Origin: Gemmatimonadota bacterium
Lineage (GTDB): Bacteria; Gemmatimonadota; Gemmatimonadetes; Gemmatimonadales; JACORV01
Length of the DNA stretch: 40,079 nucleotides
Reading direction: 5' to 3'
NCBI GenBank assembly: GCA_016209905.1
Contig: JACQVG010000018.1
Span: 1-40,079, forward strand
Shown here: in pieces, positions 38,636 through 40,079 of the stretch
Position numbering within the stretch: position 1 is the first letter of the stretch
How the letters are laid out: every line of letters begins with the position of its first letter
The notes under the pieces: generated by a model
Database searches by the model: none
Told to the model about the DNA's origin: nothing
The model's input: only the letters and a program-made list of their open reading frames with translations
Translations under genes and position numbers: made by a program

Positions 38636-40079
38636 GTGACCGCCGCGGTGTTCGCGATCTCGGCGGCGGCCCTCGCGTTCGAGATCGTCCTGCTCCGCAT
38701 CTTCGCCATCGAGCACTACCACCACTTCGCCTACGCGGTGGTCTCGATCGCGATGCTCGGAGGCGGAGCGAGCGGGACGCTGCTGGTTCTCCTGCGCGAT
38801 CGGGTGCGGGGCCGTGAGGAGCGCCTGTTCCGCGTGAGCGCGGCGGCATTCGTGGTGCTGCTCGCCGCGGCGCCGTGGATCGCGCGCCAGCTCCCGTTCG
38901 AGCCCACGGCGCTCGCCTGGAGCGGGAGGCAGTGGGGCGTTCTTTTGGCGCTGTATGTCACGCTCGCGCTCCCGTTCGCGGCGGCGGCGGCGGCGGTGAT
39001 CCTGGCCCTGCTCGCCGAACCTGCCCGGACCCCTGCGCGCTACGCCGCCAGCCTCGCGGGCTCGGGGATGGGCGCTCTGATCGCGCTGGCCTGCCTGTTC
39101 CTCCCGGCGCCGTGGACGCCGCACGTCACTTCCTTCAAGGCGCTGCCGCAGGTCGAGGCGTATCCGGGCGCCCGGAAGCTGGCCGAGCGCTGGAGCCCTC
39201 TCGGCTGGCTGGTCGCCGTGCAGACGCCCGCGTTCCACTACGCCCCGGGCCTCAGCCTCGGCTTCCGCGGGTCCCTGCCGCCGCAGACGGGCGTCTTCCT
39301 CGACGGGGACTTGGCCGGCGCGGCGACCGGCTGGGCCGGCGCGCCCGACTCCGCGGCCTTCCTCGACTGGCTCCCGGCGGCGGCGGCGTATCGGCTCGGC
39401 GCCGCCGAACGCGTCCTGGTGATCGGCGCGGGGGCGGGACTCGAAGTGCTGAGCGCCCTGGCTCACGGCGCCGGGCGCGTGGTCGCCGTCGAGCTCAACC
39501 CGCAGGTGGTGAGGCTAGCGTCGGCGCTCGATGGGGCCTCGAACGCCTACGGTGACCGGCGCGTGGAGGCCGTGATCGCGGATGCGCGCAGCTTCGCGGC
39601 CCGCAGCCGCGAGCGCTACGACCTCGTCGTGATCTCGCCCGGCGAGCCGTTCGGGGCCTCGGCGGCGGGAGTGCACGCGCTCGCCGAAGACTACCTCACC
39701 ACGGTGGAGGCGCTGCGCGCCTACGTCCGGTTGCTCGCGCCGGGAGGCGTGCTCGCGATCACGCGCTGGGTCCGCAGCCCGCCGCGCGACAACGTGCGGA
39801 TGATCCTCACGGCGGCTGAGGCGTTGCGGGCATCGGGCGACACGCTGGTGGGCCGGCACCTGGCCTTCATCCGGGGCTGGTCGGCCGCGACGCTCCTCGT
39901 CAAGCCGCAGGGCTTCACGGGCCCGGAGCGAGACCGGCTGCGCGCTTTCGCGTCATCGCGCCTCTTCGACCTGGATTGGCTGGCAGGCGAAGCGCCTACG
40001 GGGTCGGTACACAACCGACTGGAGCGGCCGGTCTACGCCGAGGCGGCGGCTGCGGCGACCGGGCCGGAGAGCGCGGCGG
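38636..40079 (+). CDS. Membrane-fused SpeE-like methyltransferase/aminopropyltransferase fold, partial
   Basis: At least 481 residues from a GTG at 38636; the frame is open through the window end. Three or four N-terminal membrane helices (about 2-22, 28-50, 68-85, 98-125, with a further one near 140-158) precede a Rossmann domain from about 258: VLVIGAGAGLEVLSAL (SAM-binding), then VAVELNP and YDLVVISPGEPFG. In spermidine synthases an Asp pair follows the strand (DxxDP-like); here it is SPGEPFG, so true aminopropyl transfer is doubtful. Begins six bases after pcm and probably shares its transcript. Confidence 0.75.
   Translation, partial: MTAAVFAISAAALAFEIVLLRIFAIEHYHHFAYAVVSIAMLGGGASGTLLVLLRDRVRGREERLFRVSAAAFVVLLAAAPWIARQLPFEPTALAWSGRQWGVLLALYVTLALPFAAAAAAVILALLAEPARTPARYAASLAGSGMGALIALACLFLPAPWTPHVTSFKALPQVEAYPGARKLAERWSPLGWLVAVQTPAFHYAPGLSLGFRGSLPPQTGVFLDGDLAGAATGWAGAPDSAAFLDWLPAAAAYRLGAAERVLVIGAGAGLEVLSALAHGAGRVVAVELNPQVVRLASALDGASNAYGDRRVEAVIADARSFAARSRERYDLVVISPGEPFGASAAGVHALAEDYLTTVEALRAYVRLLAPGGVLAITRWVRSPPRDNVRMILTAAEALRASGDTLVGRHLAFIRGWSAATLLVKPQGFTGPERDRLRAFASSRLFDLDWLAGEAPTGSVHNRLERPVYAEAAAAATGPESAA

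Noticed and set aside
38636-40079. Naming the last gene spermidine synthase
   Set aside because: The acidic catalytic residues expected after the ISP strand are missing and membrane helices precede the domain; only the fold is claimed.
1-40079. CRISPR arrays, insertion sequences, rRNA, prophage
   Set aside because: No regularly spaced repeats, transposase, rRNA or phage structural genes were found on either strand.

Overview
The window comes from a high-GC bacterial chromosome of about 70% GC, tentatively Gemmatimonadota. That assignment is inferred from gene content only: a clade II-type nitrous oxide reductase cluster preceded by a cytochrome c gene, an MglA/roadblock pair, a DUF5679 zinc ribbon and a membrane-fused SpeE-like protein. 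Acidobacteriota, Rokubacteria or another deep high-GC lineage cannot be excluded. There is one tRNA (Asn, GTT), no CRISPR array and no insertion sequence.

Region 1 (1-1393) is an accessory edge. It holds the end of a HicA-type toxin gene, a well-formed integron attC site (178-303), an inverted ParE/Phd toxin-antitoxin cassette with a candidate operator of three GTAC cores at 12-bp spacing, a decayed second attC, and about 350 bp with no recognisable gene. It looks like the end of a gene-cassette array.

Region 2 (1394-9710) runs mostly forward: two MacB/FtsX-type permeases, a BshB1-like deacetylase, cysteine desulfurase, MnmA, SixA, a DUF5679 protein and ornithine aminotransferase. One reverse gene encodes an exported stand-alone CuA cupredoxin and has a perfect CRP-class palindrome upstream.

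Region 3 (9711-19270) is the most interesting part. A nos operon (lipoprotein cytochrome c, lipoprotein NosZ, four-helix membrane protein, NosD, NosF, NosY) is followed by a tandem universal stress protein, a histidine kinase with a DosS/DosT-like GAF domain that keeps the spacing of the heme-ligand His and distal Tyr, and an OmpR-type response regulator. Upstream of the nos operon, of the regulator gene, and of a gene-free 260-bp hairpin-rich stretch after it, the same arrangement recurs: TTCAC, a second copy 11 bp on (degenerate in one site), then a TAnGnT -10 hexamer exactly 27 bp after the second copy. I infer that a gas- or redox-sensing two-component system controls N2O respiration, itself and a previously unrecognised small RNA.

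Region 4 (19272-29543, reverse) carries dnaJ and grpE, then a tightly packed ten-gene run from dnaX through ybaB, recR, a small membrane protein, a roadblock protein, mglA (with an insertion), pgsA, cinA and an alpha/beta hydrolase to a tryptophanase.

Region 5 (29544-40079) holds tRNA-Asn, a YihY/BrkB membrane protein, a YtxH protein, a long class II aldolase, a PhnP-like hydrolase, pyruvate kinase (apparently with a CTG start), a ferritin-like protein, an unknown 515-residue protein with a GNAT-like segment, a D-amino-acid-transaminase-like protein, then forward genes for an exported isoaspartate methyltransferase and a partial membrane-fused SpeE-like protein that leaves the window.
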